The notes under the pieces were generated by a model. The model saw only the letters and a list, made by a program, of their open reading frames with translations, did not search any database and was not told the DNA's origin. Shown here in pieces: positions 1 through 8,104 of a stretch of 64,000 nt of DNA. A program made the position numbers and the translations under genes. Position 1 is the stretch's first letter; each line of letters starts with the position of its first letter. The stretch is from Burkholderiales bacterium (lineage in GTDB: Bacteria; Pseudomonadota; Gammaproteobacteria; Burkholderiales; Burkholderiaceae_C): positions 36,090 through 100,089 of the forward strand of contig JACPUE010000017.1 in NCBI GenBank assembly GCA_016192425.1, written 5' to 3'.

Positions 1-2
1 CA

Positions 3-701
3 CCGCCTGCAGCCACCCCACCGGCCAGCGCCCCTGTCCAGCAAACCGCCGCAGCAAGCACCCCGGCCCCAAAGGCCAGCGCACCGGCTCCAAAGGCCAG
101 CACAGCCGCACCCAAGGCCAGTGCACCACCCACCATGACCCGCACACCAGCAGCATCCTCGGCCAAGCCCCCGGGGCCTGCCGCACCTGCGGCAACACGC
201 CGTGCCGCTTCGGCACCTGCGCCTGCTGCATCTGCGGCCCCACGGCCCACACCCGCCACCACGCCCCGCAAGCCAGCCTCCCCCGCTGCAGCGCCAGCCT
301 CCAGCCCGGCCCAAAGCAGCAGCGAGAGCGTCCCCGCGCCTCCAGACGGCGCCAGCGCCCCAGCCGTCAGCGCGCCTGCCGCCAGCGCATCGGACAGCAC
401 CGCCCATGCGCCAGCGCCCAGCGCCAGCAACGCCCCCCCCCCTGCGGTTGGCAGAACTCCGGGCTACTACATCAACGTGGGCCTGTTCGCCGAAGAGGCC
501 AATGCCCGCAAGGCCCAGGCGAAACTCCTCAACGCAGGCCTGCCCGCCTTCCGCCAAAGCCTGGACACGCCCAAGGGCCAACGCATCCGCGTGCGCGTGG
601 GCCCCTACCCCAGCGCGGCACAGGCCCAGGCGGCGGTGCGCAGCATCAAAGCCCTGCAGCTCGATGCCGTGGTGTTCCAGCAATCCACCTCCCCTGAGTA
701 A
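3..701 (+). CDS. SPOR-domain cell-envelope protein (5' end missing)
   Basis: The reading frame is open from the first bases of the window, so the true start lies upstream; the first internal ATG is at 135. The visible N-terminal 150 or so residues are almost only Ala, Pro, Ser, Thr and Lys, including three copies of APKAS, and look like a periplasmic linker. The last 75 residues form a SPOR domain (starts GYYINVGLF, then a helix and RVRVGPYPS), which in the family binds denuded peptidoglycan glycans at the septum. The protein is therefore probably a DedD/FtsN-like envelope protein whose membrane anchor is outside the window. In related genomes such a gene often follows folC, but that cannot be checked here. 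A GNAT gene starts 3 bp after the stop. Confidence 0.8.
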   Translation, partial: PPAATPPASAPVQQTAAASTPAPKASAPAPKASTAAPKASAPPTMTRTPAASSAKPPGPAAPAATRRAASAPAPAASAAPRPTPATTPRKPASPAAAPASSPAQSSSESVPAPPDGASAPAVSAPAASASDSTAHAPAPSASNAPPPAVGRTPGYYINVGLFAEEANARKAQAKLLNAGLPAFRQSLDTPKGQRIRVRVGPYPSAAQAQAAVRSIKALQLDAVVFQQSTSPE

Positions 702-704
702 ACA

Positions 705-1175
705 ATGGCTCCAACAGCTCGCATCCACATTCGGCAAGCAGTGGTCGGTGATCTCGACGCACTCACCCCACTGTTCGACGCCTACCGCGTTTTTTATGGC
801 AAGCCCAGCGACCCAGCGCTGGCGCGCAGCTTTTTGCACGAACGGTTTGCGCACCGCCAGTCCGTTGTATTCCTGGCGCAGTCCGAGGAAGGTGCGGTCA
901 TTGGCTTCACCCAGCTCTACCCCAGCTTTTCATCGGTATCCGCTGCGCCCATCTACATCCTCAACGACCTGTACGTCAGCCCGGCTGCACGCCGCTGCGG
1001 TGCGGCAGCCCAACTGCTGGACGCTGCCGCCGCTTTTGGAAAGTCCGTCGGCGCGGTGCGCCTGTCGCTCTCTACCGCCGCCACCAACCACCCCGCCCAG
1101 GCCCTGTACGCTGCCCATGGCTGGGTGCGGGACGACGTCTTTTGGCATTACCAGCTTGCGCTGCCCAGCGCATAG
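705..1175 (+). CDS. GNAT family N-acetyltransferase
   Basis: The 156-residue product has the length and pattern of a single-domain GCN5-related acetyltransferase: an N-terminal IRQAVVGDLDAL strand/helix, the central strand IYILNDLYVSPAARRCGAA with a degenerate acetyl-CoA pyrophosphate loop (R-R-C-G-A-A), and the C-terminal A-L-Y-A-A-H-G-W motif typical of the last family motif. It would transfer acetyl from acetyl-CoA to an amine; the substrate is unknown. It starts 3 bp after the SPOR gene and is probably co-transcribed with it. The fold call is firm, the substrate is not. Confidence 0.85.
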   Translation: MAPTARIHIRQAVVGDLDALTPLFDAYRVFYGKPSDPALARSFLHERFAHRQSVVFLAQSEEGAVIGFTQLYPSFSSVSAAPIYILNDLYVSPAARRCGAAAQLLDAAAAFGKSVGAVRLSLSTAATNHPAQALYAAHGWVRDDVFWHYQLALPSA

Positions 1176-1308
1176 CAGACTGCACCGCATCTCCTGGCAC
1201 GATCAACCCGCCTATCGGCGGATCATCAACCAGCCTTCCAACGCATCAAGATACGACACACATGCCGTTTGCTGAGACAGTCTTCCAGACCGATGAGCAA
1301 ACCGCACA
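1176..1308. other. Non-coding spacer before the glmS tail repeats
   Basis: I see no gene, terminator or repeat in this 133-bp stretch. Together with the repeat units that follow it makes a gene-free interval of about 400 bp between the convergent GNAT and glmS genes. Confidence 0.5.
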
Positions 1309-1445
1309 TCACTCCACCGTCACGCTTGTGGCGAGGCACAGACTTGTGCCGCCACATCACTTCGCTGCGCGAAATGAGTGGCGTCCAAGCCCAGAAACCT
1401 CGCGCCTACGGCGCCGACGCTGCGCATCGGCCAAGAGCGCGCCGG
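1309..1445 (-). repeat. glmS-tail repeat unit A (oldest-looking copy)
   Basis: Read on the minus strand, 1335 to 1309 spells a degenerate copy of the last eight glmS codons and its stop (L-A-T-S-V-T-V-E-stop against [12 protein letters not shown]). It is followed in plus coordinates by 9 bp of unique sequence and then 102 bp (1344-1445) that is identical to 1481-1582 in unit B. The spacing from this tail to the next one is exactly 137 bp. Confidence 0.85.
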
Positions 1446-1582
1446 TCATTCGACCGTCACACTCTTGGCAATAAGACAGGTTGTGCCGCCACATCACTTC
1501 GCTGCGCGAAATGAGTGGCGTCCAAGCCCAGAAACCTCGCGCCTACGGCGCCGACGCTGCGCATCGGCCAAGAGCGCGCCGG
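1446..1582 (-). repeat. glmS-tail repeat unit B
   Basis: This is the second tandem unit. The stretch 1469 to 1446 on the minus strand reads A-K-S-V-T-V-E-stop with two silent changes from genuine glmS, then 11 bp of unique sequence and the 102-bp segment 1481-1582 identical to that in unit A. The genuine glmS stop begins at 1583, again 137 bp away. The order of divergence (unit A more diverged than B) runs away from glmS. Confidence 0.88.
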
Positions 1583-1622
1583 TCATTCGACCGTCACGCT
1601 CTTGGCGAGGTTTCTGGGCTTG
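1523..1622 (-). other. Large hairpin spanning the glmS stop codon
   Basis: The 18 bp at 1605-1622, which encode the conserved K-P-R-N-L-A part of GlmS, have a perfect inverted copy at 1523-1540 in the 3' UTR. Inside this outer stem lie a second perfect 10-bp inverted repeat (1567-1576 with 1597-1606) that brackets the stop codon with an inner 5-bp stem and a GAAT loop, and a small GCGCC/GGCGC hairpin. There is no T-tract, so it is not a classical terminator. It could be an mRNA 3'-end structure or a recombination scar. Confidence 0.7.
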
Positions 1623-3505
1623 TCCACGTCCGTCCCGCGTGCGCAGGCCGTGTGGTAGGCCAGCAGTTGCAGCGGCAGCACGTGCAGGATGGGCGAGAGG
1701 GCGCCGTAGTGCTCGGGCATGCGGATGACGTGGATGCCCTCGCTGCTGTCGATGCGGGTGTCGGCGTCGGCCAGCACGTAGAGCACGCCGCCGCGCGCGC
1801 GCACTTCCTGCAGGTTGCTCTTGAGCTTTTCCAGCAGCGCGTCGTTGGGCGCCACCGTGACTACGGGCATGCTGCTGGTCACCAGGGCCAGGGGGCCGTG
1901 CTTGAGTTCGCCCGCCGGGTAGGCCTCGGCGTGGATGTAGCTGATTTCCTTGAGCTTGAGCGCGCCTTCCAGCGCGATGGGGTAGTGCAGGCCCCGGCCC
2001 AGGAACAGGGCGTTTTCCATGCGGGCAAAGACTTCGGCCCAGCCGATGATTTGCGGCTCCAGCGCCAGCACGGCCTGCAGGGCCACGGGCAGGTGGCGCA
2101 TGGCCTGGAGGTGGGCTGCCTCCTGCTCCTCAGTCAAGCGGCCGCGTGACTGTGCCAATACCAGCGTCAGCAGGAACAGGCCCGCAAGCTGGGTGGTAAA
2201 GGCCTTGGTGCTGGCCACGCCGATCTCCACGCCCGCCCGGGTGATGTAGGCCAGCGCGCATTCACGCACCATGGCGCTGGTGGCCACATTGCAGATGGTG
2301 AGGGTGTGGCGCATGCCCAAAGACTGCGCGTGGCGCAGGGCGGCCAGGGTGTCGGCCGTCTCGCCGCTCTGGCTGATGGTGACGACCAGGGTGCGCGGGT
2401 CTGGCACGCTTTGCCGGTAGCGGTATTCGCTGGCGACCTCCACCTGGGTGGGGATGCCTGCGATGTCTTCCAGCCAGTACTTGGCCGTGCAGCCGCTGTA
2501 GTAGCTGGTGCCGCAGGCGAGGATGAGCACGCGGTCAATCTCCTGGAACACGCGCCACGCGGCGGTGCGCGGCTTGCCGTCCTGTGCCACGCCGTCGAAC
2601 AGTTCGGGCACGATGCCTTGCACGCCTTCGAGCGTGTCGGCAATGGCGCGCGGCTGCTCGAAGATTTCCTTTTGCATGTAGTGCCGGTACGGCCCCAGTT
2701 CGGCCGCGCCGCTGAAGGCCTGCACGGTGCGCACCGGGCGCTGCGCGCCCGCCAGGGCCTGGCCGTCTGCGCCCACGATCCAGTAGCGGCCCAGTTGCAG
2801 GTCCACCAGGTCGCCTTCTTCCAGGTACACGATCTGGTCGGTCACACCGGCCAGGGCCATGGCGTCGCTGGCGAGGAAGTGTTCGGCCCCGTCCTGGCCC
2901 ACGCCCAGGATGAGCGGCGAGCCCGCGCGCGCGCCTACCACGCGGTGCGGCTCGTCCTTGTGCAGCACGGCAATGGCGTAGGCGCCGCGCAGTTCGCGCA
3001 CTGCGGCCCGCACGGCCTGGAACAGGTCGCCGTCGTAGTGGCTGTCCACCAGGTGGGCGATGACTTCGGTGTCCGTCTGGCTGGCAAAGGCATAGCCGCG
3101 TGCCTGCAGGGCGGCGCGCAGTTCCTCGTGGTTTTCGATGATGCCGTTGTGCACCAGCGCCACGCGGCCGGGGCGCTGCGCACCGTCAGCCGCTGCACCA
3201 GCGCCAGGGCCAAAGCTGAAATGCGGGTGGGCGTTGTGCACCGCCGGGGCGCCGTGCGTGGCCCAGCGGGTGTGGGCAATGCCGGTGGCGCCTTCGATGT
3301 GCTCGGTCTGCACCTGCGCCAGCAGTTCGGCCACGCGGGCCGTGCTGCGTGCCCGCTGCAGGCCTGCCGTGGGGGCCGCGCCCAGGCTGGCGGCATGCAC
3401 GGCCAGGCCGCAGGAGTCGTAGCCCCGGTATTCCAGCCGCTGCAGGCCCTGCACAAGGATGGGGACGATATTGCGCCGGGATACCGCGCCAACGATGCCG
3501 CACAT
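1583..3505 (-). CDS. glmS: Glutamine-fructose-6-phosphate aminotransferase (isomerizing)
   Basis: GlmS converts fructose-6-phosphate and glutamine to glucosamine-6-phosphate, the first step towards UDP-GlcNAc, in the cytoplasm. The 640-residue product starts MCGIVGAV, giving the N-terminal Cys nucleophile after Met removal. It carries the glutaminase domain (about 1-250), two SIS sugar-isomerase domains ([11 protein letters not shown] near 330, ASTKAFTTQ near 430) and the near-universal C-terminus [13 protein letters not shown]. It is about 30 residues longer than the Escherichia coli enzyme, mostly by Gly/Ala-rich additions in the glutaminase part. A GGAG ribosome site lies just before the ATG. 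It is transcribed divergently from an Lrp-type regulator across an AT-rich interval, and its 3' end is duplicated twice downstream. Confidence 0.98.
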   Translation of the reverse strand: MCGIVGAVSRRNIVPILVQGLQRLEYRGYDSCGLAVHAASLGAAPTAGLQRARSTARVAELLAQVQTEHIEGATGIAHTRWATHGAPAVHNAHPHFSFGPGAGAAADGAQRPGRVALVHNGIIENHEELRAALQARGYAFASQTDTEVIAHLVDSHYDGDLFQAVRAAVRELRGAYAIAVLHKDEPHRVVGARAGSPLILGVGQDGAEHFLASDAMALAGVTDQIVYLEEGDLVDLQLGRYWIVGADGQALAGAQRPVRTVQAFSGAAELGPYRHYMQKEIFEQPRAIADTLEGVQGIVPELFDGVAQDGKPRTAAWRVFQEIDRVLILACGTSYYSGCTAKYWLEDIAGIPTQVEVASEYRYRQSVPDPRTLVVTISQSGETADTLAALRHAQSLGMRHTLTICNVATSAMVRECALAYITRAGVEIGVASTKAFTTQLAGLFLLTLVLAQSRGRLTEEQEAAHLQAMRHLPVALQAVLALEPQIIGWAEVFARMENALFLGRGLHYPIALEGALKLKEISYIHAEAYPAGELKHGPLALVTSSMPVVTVAPNDALLEKLKSNLQEVRARGGVLYVLADADTRIDSSEGIHVIRMPEHYGALSPILHVLPLQLLAYHTACARGTDVDKPRNLAKSVTVE

Positions 3506-3561
3506 GGGTGTTCTCCTGCCTGGTTGCCAACAATGGCGTGATGGTAGGCAAGGAGATGCAG

Positions 3562-3638
3562 AATTTCAGATTAATTTTTGAGTGAATTTGAAATTACATT
3601 TCACACAATCGCATGAATGGAATTTTGGATCAAATTCC
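3562..3638. promoter_or_regulatory. AT-rich divergent operator region, glmS / Lrp-type gene
   Basis: This island is strikingly AT-rich against GC-rich neighbours. It holds two inverted repeats: AATTTCA at 3562-3568 with TGAAATT at 3589-3595, and GGAATTT at 3619-3625 with AAATTCC at 3632-3638. AT-rich dyads between a divergent Lrp-family gene and its neighbour are the usual place for Lrp-type binding. That the regulator binds here is inference. Confidence 0.5.
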
Positions 3639-3646
3639 GCACGAAT

Positions 3647-4147
3647 ATGGAACAAATCACCCTGGATGCGGTGGACCTGAAGCTGCTCGATCTGCTGCAG
3701 GACGACGCCGCACGCAGCAACCAGTGGCTGGCCGAGCAGGTGCATGTGTCGCCCCCCACCTGCCTGCGGCGCGTGCGGCGCCTGCACGAGTGCGGGCTGA
3801 TCGAGCGGCAGGTGGCCATCGTCCAGCCCGACCGGCTGGCCGCCGTGCAAGGGCATGGGCTGGCATGCATCGCCGAGGTGTCGCTGGACCGCCAGGGCGC
3901 CGAGTGGCTGGACGCCTTCGAGGCCCGCGCCGTGCAGGAGCCCTGCGTGCAGCAGTGCTGGCGCGTGTCGCCGGGGCCGGACTTTGTGCTGGTGGTGCAC
4001 ACGCACGACATGCCCGCCTACCTGGCGCTGGCGCAGCGCCTGTTCACGGGCGATGCCAACGTGCGCAACGTGAAGGCCTTTTTTGCCACCAAGCGGGCAA
4101 AATTTATGCCAAAAGTGGCTGTAGCGCCCGTCAAACAAGCGCTATAG
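3647..4147 (+). CDS. Lrp/AsnC family transcriptional regulator
   Basis: The product has an N-terminal winged-helix domain of the Lrp type (LDAVDLKLLDLLQDD, then a recognition helix around VSPPTCLRRVRRLHECG) followed by an AsnC-type ligand/oligomerisation domain ending near the C-terminus. I start it at 3647 because the family begins just before the L-D-x-x-D helix and because this leaves the second dyad as an operator; an in-frame ATG at 3617 would add ten residues. Neither start has a clear ribosome site. The last codons and the TAG stop come from a copy of the dispersed repeat (4117-4164). It is divergent from glmS, which it may regulate, and it probably controls itself. Confidence 0.88.
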   Translation: MEQITLDAVDLKLLDLLQDDAARSNQWLAEQVHVSPPTCLRRVRRLHECGLIERQVAIVQPDRLAAVQGHGLACIAEVSLDRQGAEWLDAFEARAVQEPCVQQCWRVSPGPDFVLVVHTHDMPAYLALAQRLFTGDANVRNVKAFFATKRAKFMPKVAVAPVKQAL

Positions 4148-4164
4148 GCTATTATTTTTATAGC
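4117..4164 (+). repeat. Dispersed two-hairpin repeat, copy R1
   Basis: This is a reference copy of a family found twelve times in the window. Its layout is GGCT, then a first dyad TAGCGC-N11-GCGCTA, then a short spacer and a second dyad GCTAT-N8-ATAGC with an A/T-rich loop. It covers the end of the Lrp-type gene and supplies its TAG stop at 4145-4147. Confidence 0.85.
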
Positions 4165-4991
4165 ATTTTGGCAGGCCAGCACACGCTGACCGTGCAGCCC
4201 GCACCGGGCGCCGCCTGCGCGCTCACGCTGCCGCCGTGGCGCTGGGCAATGGCGCGCACTGCCGCCAGGCCGCAGCCCACGCCGTCGAACTCGCTCTCGC
4301 GGTGCAGGCGCTGGAAGATGCCGAACAGCGCCTGCGCGCGGGCGGGGTCGAAGCCCACGCCGTTGTCCTGCACGCGCAGGGTGCACTGCCCGTGCGCCCC
4401 GCGCTCGGCCTGCACGCCGATGCGCGCCGGGCTGCACCCTTGGCTGAACTTGAGGGCGTTGCCCAGCAGCTCGGCCAGCATCTGGCGCAGCAGGGCGGCG
4501 TCGCCCTGCACGGCGGGCCAGGGGCCCTCCACCTGCCACTGCAGGGCGCGGCCCTCGCAGCGCGGCGCCAGGGCCTCGCGCACTTCGTGCACCAGGGCGC
4601 CCAGGTCCACGGCCTGCGGCGTGAAGGGCGCGCGCGCAATGCGTGCCAGTTGCAGCAGGCCGTCAAACATGCGGCCCATGCGGCGGGCGGATTGGTCCAT
4701 GGTGGCCAGGAAGTCCAGCGCCTCCTGGCGGGTGGCGGCGTCCAGGCCGGGGGCATCCTGCAGCAGTTCGCGCACCAGCGGGCCGAAGGAGGTGATGTGG
4801 CGTAGCGGCGCGCGCAGGTCGTGCGAGACGGCGTGCGTCCACGCCTGCAGCGCGGCGCTTTGTTCGGCCAGTTGCTGCTCACGCTGCGCCAGCAGGGCGC
4901 GCAGCGCGGGGGCGTCCAGTGCCTCGTGCCGGTCCGCCCCCGGCTCGGGGCACCCGGAGGATTCCGAAGGGGCCGACGGGACGCCGCTCAT
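4158..4991 (-). CDS. Soluble sensor histidine kinase coupled to glmU
   Basis: The 277-residue protein has a HisKA dimerisation/phospho-acceptor domain with H in AVSHDLRAPLRHI (about residue 52) and a HATPase_c domain with N box LLGNALKFS, G1 box DNGVGFDP and G2 box GVGCGLAAVRAIAQ. The acceptor sequence resembles phytochrome-type kinases. There is no membrane segment and no obvious sensor domain; the first 35 residues are low complexity. The ATG at 4991 overlaps the glmU TGA in an ATGA, so translation is coupled. No response regulator lies nearby, making it an orphan. What it senses is unknown; linkage to cell-wall precursor supply is inference from position. Confidence 0.88.
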   Translation of the reverse strand: MSGVPSAPSESSGCPEPGADRHEALDAPALRALLAQREQQLAEQSAALQAWTHAVSHDLRAPLRHITSFGPLVRELLQDAPGLDAATRQEALDFLATMDQSARRMGRMFDGLLQLARIARAPFTPQAVDLGALVHEVREALAPRCEGRALQWQVEGPWPAVQGDAALLRQMLAELLGNALKFSQGCSPARIGVQAERGAHGQCTLRVQDNGVGFDPARAQALFGIFQRLHRESEFDGVGCGLAAVRAIAQRHGGSVSAQAAPGAGCTVSVCWPAKML

Positions 4992-6427
4992 GGCTTGGGC
5001 TGCTTGGTGGGACGTTGCCAATTCGCAATGGCCACCTGCTTGCCACGCGCCACGGCCAGCGCGCCTGCGGGCACGTCCTTGGTGATGGTGGAGCCGCCGC
5101 CCACCGTGGCGCCCGCCCCCAGGGTCACCGGGGCTACCAGCACGCAGTTGCTGCCCACGTGCACGTCGGCCTCGATCACGGTGCGGTGCTTGTTGGCGCC
5201 GTCGTAGTTGGCGGTGATGCTGCCTGCGCCGTAGTTCACGCGCTCGCCCACGCTGGCATCGCCCAGGTAGGCCAGGTGGTTGGCCTTGGCGCCGTCGGCA
5301 AGCTGGGAATTCTTCACTTCGACGAAGTTGCCGATGTGCACCTCGCGCCCCAGCACGGCACCGGGGCGCAGGCGCGCAAACGGGCCGACGAGCGCGCCCG
5401 CGCCCACGCTGGCGCCGAGCTTTTCGCCGTCGATATGGGTATAGGGGTGGATGACGGCGCCCGCCGCAATGCGCGCATTGGCAATGCAGCAGTGCGCGCC
5501 CACCTGCACGCCTTCGCCCAGCTCCACGTGGCCGGTGAAGATGCAGCCCACGTCGATCTCCACGTCCTGCCCACACAGCAGTTGGCCGCGCACGCCGGTG
5601 CGCGTATCGTCGCGCAGATCAAATCGGGCGGGGTCCAGCAGGCGCACGCCCTGCTCCATGAGCGCATGGGCCTGGCGCCGTTGGTGGGCGCGCTCCAGCT
5701 CGGCCAGTTGCAGGGGGCTGTTCACGCCGGCCACCTGCAGGGCGTCGTCGATGCGGTGGGCCGCCACGCTCCCGCCATCGGCCACGGCCATGGCGACGAT
5801 GTCGGTCAGGTAGTACTCGCCCTGGGCGTTGTGGTTGGTCAGGCGCGCGAGCCAGGGTTTGAGCAGGCGCGCAGGCACGGCCATGATGCCGCTGTAGATT
5901 TCATCGATGGCGCGCTGGGCGTCGCTGGCGTCCTTGTGCTCGACGATGCCCGCCACCTGTCCTGCGCCATCGCGCAGGATGCGGCCGTAGCCCGTGGGGT
6001 CGGGCAGGCGCACGGTCAGCAGCGCCAGCTGCCCGCCGGGCACGGCCTGCGAGGCCGCCACCAGCGCGCGCAGCGTGGCCGCCTGCGTCAGCGGCACGTC
6101 GCCCGAGAGCACGACCACCGTGCCGTCGTCCGCCAGGCAGGGCACGGCCTGCTGCACGGCGTGGCCGGTGCCCAGTTGCGGCTCCTGGCGCACAAATTTC
6201 AGATCAAATTGGCCTGCAACGCCTGCCAATCCTGCGGTAGCTGCTTCTACTTCTGTAGCGCCGTGGCCGGTGATGACGATGGCGCTGCGCGCCTGCAGGT
6301 GCGCTGCCTGGTCCAGCACATGGTGCAGCAGCGGGCGGCCTGCGAGGCGCTGCAAGACCTTGGGCGTGCGGCTTTTCATGCGCGTGCCCTTGCCGGCCGC
6401 CATGATGAGGATGTCGATGGGTGTCAT
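4988..6427 (-). CDS. glmU: Bifunctional UDP-N-acetylglucosamine diphosphorylase / glucosamine-1-phosphate N-acetyltransferase
   Basis: GlmU acetylates glucosamine-1-phosphate and then transfers UMP to make UDP-GlcNAc for peptidoglycan and LPS. The N-terminal nucleotidyltransferase domain opens with ILIMAAGKGTRMKSRTPKVL (G-x-G-T-R-M and the catalytic Lys), and the C-terminal half is a left-handed beta helix of hexapeptide repeats with the acetyltransferase motif NYDGANKHRT. Length 479 is slightly above the usual 455. Part of the excess is an Ala/Gly-rich loop near residue 60 that overlaps a weak copy of the dispersed repeat. The gene is followed with a 4-bp overlap by a histidine kinase. Confidence 0.98.
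   Translation of the reverse strand: MTPIDILIMAAGKGTRMKSRTPKVLQRLAGRPLLHHVLDQAAHLQARSAIVITGHGATEVEAATAGLAGVAGQFDLKFVRQEPQLGTGHAVQQAVPCLADDGTVVVLSGDVPLTQAATLRALVAASQAVPGGQLALLTVRLPDPTGYGRILRDGAGQVAGIVEHKDASDAQRAIDEIYSGIMAVPARLLKPWLARLTNHNAQGEYYLTDIVAMAVADGGSVAAHRIDDALQVAGVNSPLQLAELERAHQRRQAHALMEQGVRLLDPARFDLRDDTRTGVRGQLLCGQDVEIDVGCIFTGHVELGEGVQVGAHCCIANARIAAGAVIHPYTHIDGEKLGASVGAGALVGPFARLRPGAVLGREVHIGNFVEVKNSQLADGAKANHLAYLGDASVGERVNYGAGSITANYDGANKHRTVIEADVHVGSNCVLVAPVTLGAGATVGGGSTITKDVPAGALAVARGKQVAIANWQRPTKQPKP
6211..6259 (+). repeat. Dispersed two-hairpin repeat, copy R12 (weak, inside glmU)
   Basis: A degenerate copy that keeps GGCCT, the spacing to GCT and the terminal TAGC but has lost most of both dyads. 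It is read through in frame in glmU as an Ala/Gly-rich surface loop (A-T-E-V-E-A-A-T-A-G) between the first helices of the uridylyltransferase domain. Confidence 0.45.
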
Positions 6428-6453
6428 GGATGGTGTGGATGCGGTGGCCTGGA

Positions 6454-6957
6454 TTATCCGCTGCGCAGTCCCCAGGCCGCGCTGCGGGCGGCACCCCGGT
6501 CGGCGCGCCAGGCCGCCCAGGGGCGCACCAGCGCCCAGGCCGCCAGCCCCAGCAAGCCCCTGGCCAACCGCCCTGCGGCCTGCAGCCAGGCCCGCCCGGC
6601 CAGGCCCAGGTCACGCGCCGGGGCTGCCACGGCCTGCCGCCAATCGAGCGGCGCCACGGCCGCCGCGGGCAGCGCCGCCCATTGCCAGGCCAGCACGGGT
6701 GCGCCACCGGGCTGCGGCCAGGCTTCGAGCACGGCGTGGCTGCGGACTGGCAGCACTACGCCCTCCCCTGCGTGCAGCACCATGTCGGTGGATGCCTGCC
6801 CGGCCGCAGACACCGTCAGCCAGGCCCGCCCCTGGACGAGGGTCAAGCGGCCACGGCTGCGCGGCTGCAAGGACAGCGCCCGGCCGGGCAGCAGGCCCCA
6901 GCTTCCTGCGGGCCGTGCCAGGCCAGGGGCCGATGGGGGGAAGATCACGTCGTGCAT
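6454..6957 (-). CDS. DUF2917 domain protein
   Basis: The 167-residue product matches the small cupin-like DUF2917 family: after PGRALSLQPRSRGRLTLVQGR it carries the W-L-T/hydrophobic strand pattern and the D-M-V-L-H-A-G-E-G-V-V-L-P core. Function is unknown. I start at 6957 because AAAGGAG sits at proper distance; an upstream ATG at 7017 has none. The gene lies head to head with a LysR-type regulator, an arrangement in which the regulator commonly controls the partner. Confidence 0.75.
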   Translation of the reverse strand: MHDVIFPPSAPGLARPAGSWGLLPGRALSLQPRSRGRLTLVQGRAWLTVSAAGQASTDMVLHAGEGVVLPVRSHAVLEAWPQPGGAPVLAWQWAALPAAAVAPLDWRQAVAAPARDLGLAGRAWLQAAGRLARGLLGLAAWALVRPWAAWRADRGAARSAAWGLRSG

Positions 6958-7063
6958 GGCAGCTCCTTTGCGCATCAATGAAGCGCCATGATCCTTCGCC
7001 GGGGCTTGGCCGTCCAATGAAAAGACGCTAGGCTATTAATTCCATCGTCGCATCAATCCCCGT

Positions 7064-8056
7064 ATGAGCACCCATCCATCGACCAGCCCTGCGCTGCGCA
7101 CCCGCGCAGTGGGCGTGGGCCATTGGCGCGCCTTTGTCAGCGTGGCGCGGCACCTGAACTTTCGCGCAGCAGCCGAGGAACTGGCGCTCACCCAGTCGGC
7201 GGTGAGCCGCCAGATCCAGGCCCTGGAGGACGAGGTGGGCATCGCCCTGTTCCTGCGCCACACGCGCGCGGTGGAGCTGACCGGCGCGGGCGCGCAGTTG
7301 CTGCGCACCGTGGGGCCCGCCATCGAGCGCATGGACGCCGCCGTGCGCCTGGTGCGCCAGACGGCGGGGCGCAAGAGCGTGGCCATCACCACCTGGTCGA
7401 GCTTTGCGTCGATGTGGCTCATTCCGCGCATGGAGGCGTTCCAGCAGGCGCACCCGGACATCGACATCCGCATCGACGCCAGCGACAGCCACACCGACCT
7501 GGACACCGCCGACCTGGACCTGGCGCTGCGCTACAGCGTGCCCGGCGCCCGCGTGCACGGCGGCGAGCGCTTGTTTGGCGAGCAACTGGCCGTGGTGGCC
7601 AGCCCCTGGCTGCTGAAAAGCGCGGCGCCGGTGCGCCAAAGCAGCGACCTGGAGCGCTTCACCCTGATCGAGGCCGGAGACGCGCACCGCAGCACGCACC
7701 TGCAATGGCTGTCGTGGCGGCGCTGGTTCGACGCGCAAGGCTGCCCGCTGCTGCAGCCCCAGCGCTGGCTGTACTTCAACTACGCGCACCAGATCGTGCA
7801 GGCCGCCCTGGCGGGCCAGGGCCTGGCCCTGGCGCGGCTTCCGCTGGTGGCCGATGCGCTGGCCAGTGGCGACCTGGCGGAGGTGCTGCCCGGCACGCGG
7901 CTGGATTCGCCGCTGGCCTACTGGCTGCTGCTGGGCCCGCGCAGCCTGCAGCGCCCCGAGGCGCAGGCCTTCACCGCCTGGCTGCGCAAGGAGGCTGCGG
8001 CCACGAGGCAACTGTTGGGCGAAGGCACCGAGGGCGAGCCTCCACAGATGCTATGA
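7064..8056 (+). CDS. LysR family transcriptional regulator (GcvA-like)
   Basis: The 330-residue product has the LysR N-terminal winged helix (LNFRAAAEELALTQSAVSRQIQALEDEVGIALF, about residues 28-60) and a periplasmic-binding-protein-like effector domain. The effector domain opening with W-S-S-F-A-S-M-W-L-I-P-R-M resembles the GcvA/AmpR subgroup. It is divergent from the DUF2917 gene and probably regulates it. The final codons and the TGA stop fall in a copy of the dispersed repeat at 8050-8098. The effector is unknown. Confidence 0.92.
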   Translation: MSTHPSTSPALRTRAVGVGHWRAFVSVARHLNFRAAAEELALTQSAVSRQIQALEDEVGIALFLRHTRAVELTGAGAQLLRTVGPAIERMDAAVRLVRQTAGRKSVAITTWSSFASMWLIPRMEAFQQAHPDIDIRIDASDSHTDLDTADLDLALRYSVPGARVHGGERLFGEQLAVVASPWLLKSAAPVRQSSDLERFTLIEAGDAHRSTHLQWLSWRRWFDAQGCPLLQPQRWLYFNYAHQIVQAALAGQGLALARLPLVADALASGDLAEVLPGTRLDSPLAYWLLLGPRSLQRPEAQAFTAWLRKEAAATRQLLGEGTEGEPPQML

Positions 8057-8098
8057 TTTTTATAGCTGCCAGCGCTTGATTCATGGGCGCTAGAGTCC
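8050..8098 (-). repeat. Dispersed two-hairpin repeat, copy R2
   Basis: A strong copy in reverse orientation: read on the minus strand it gives TAGCGC, an 11-bp loop, GCGCTG, GCA, and GCTAT with a T/A-rich loop and ATAGC. It fills the gap between the LysR gene, whose TGA stop it supplies, and the convergent end of tyrS. Confidence 0.85.
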
Positions 8099-8104
8099 AA
8101 AACT

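Noticed and set aside
1309..1582. The tandem units as a CRISPR array
   Set aside because: There are only two units plus the gene end, with near-identical 102-bp segments rather than short repeats and unique spacers, and no cas genes.
1142..2149. Overlapping plus-strand frames over the glmS tail repeats
   Set aside because: Their products share a repeated segment only because the DNA is repeated; they have no ribosome sites or family resemblance and run into antisense of glmS.
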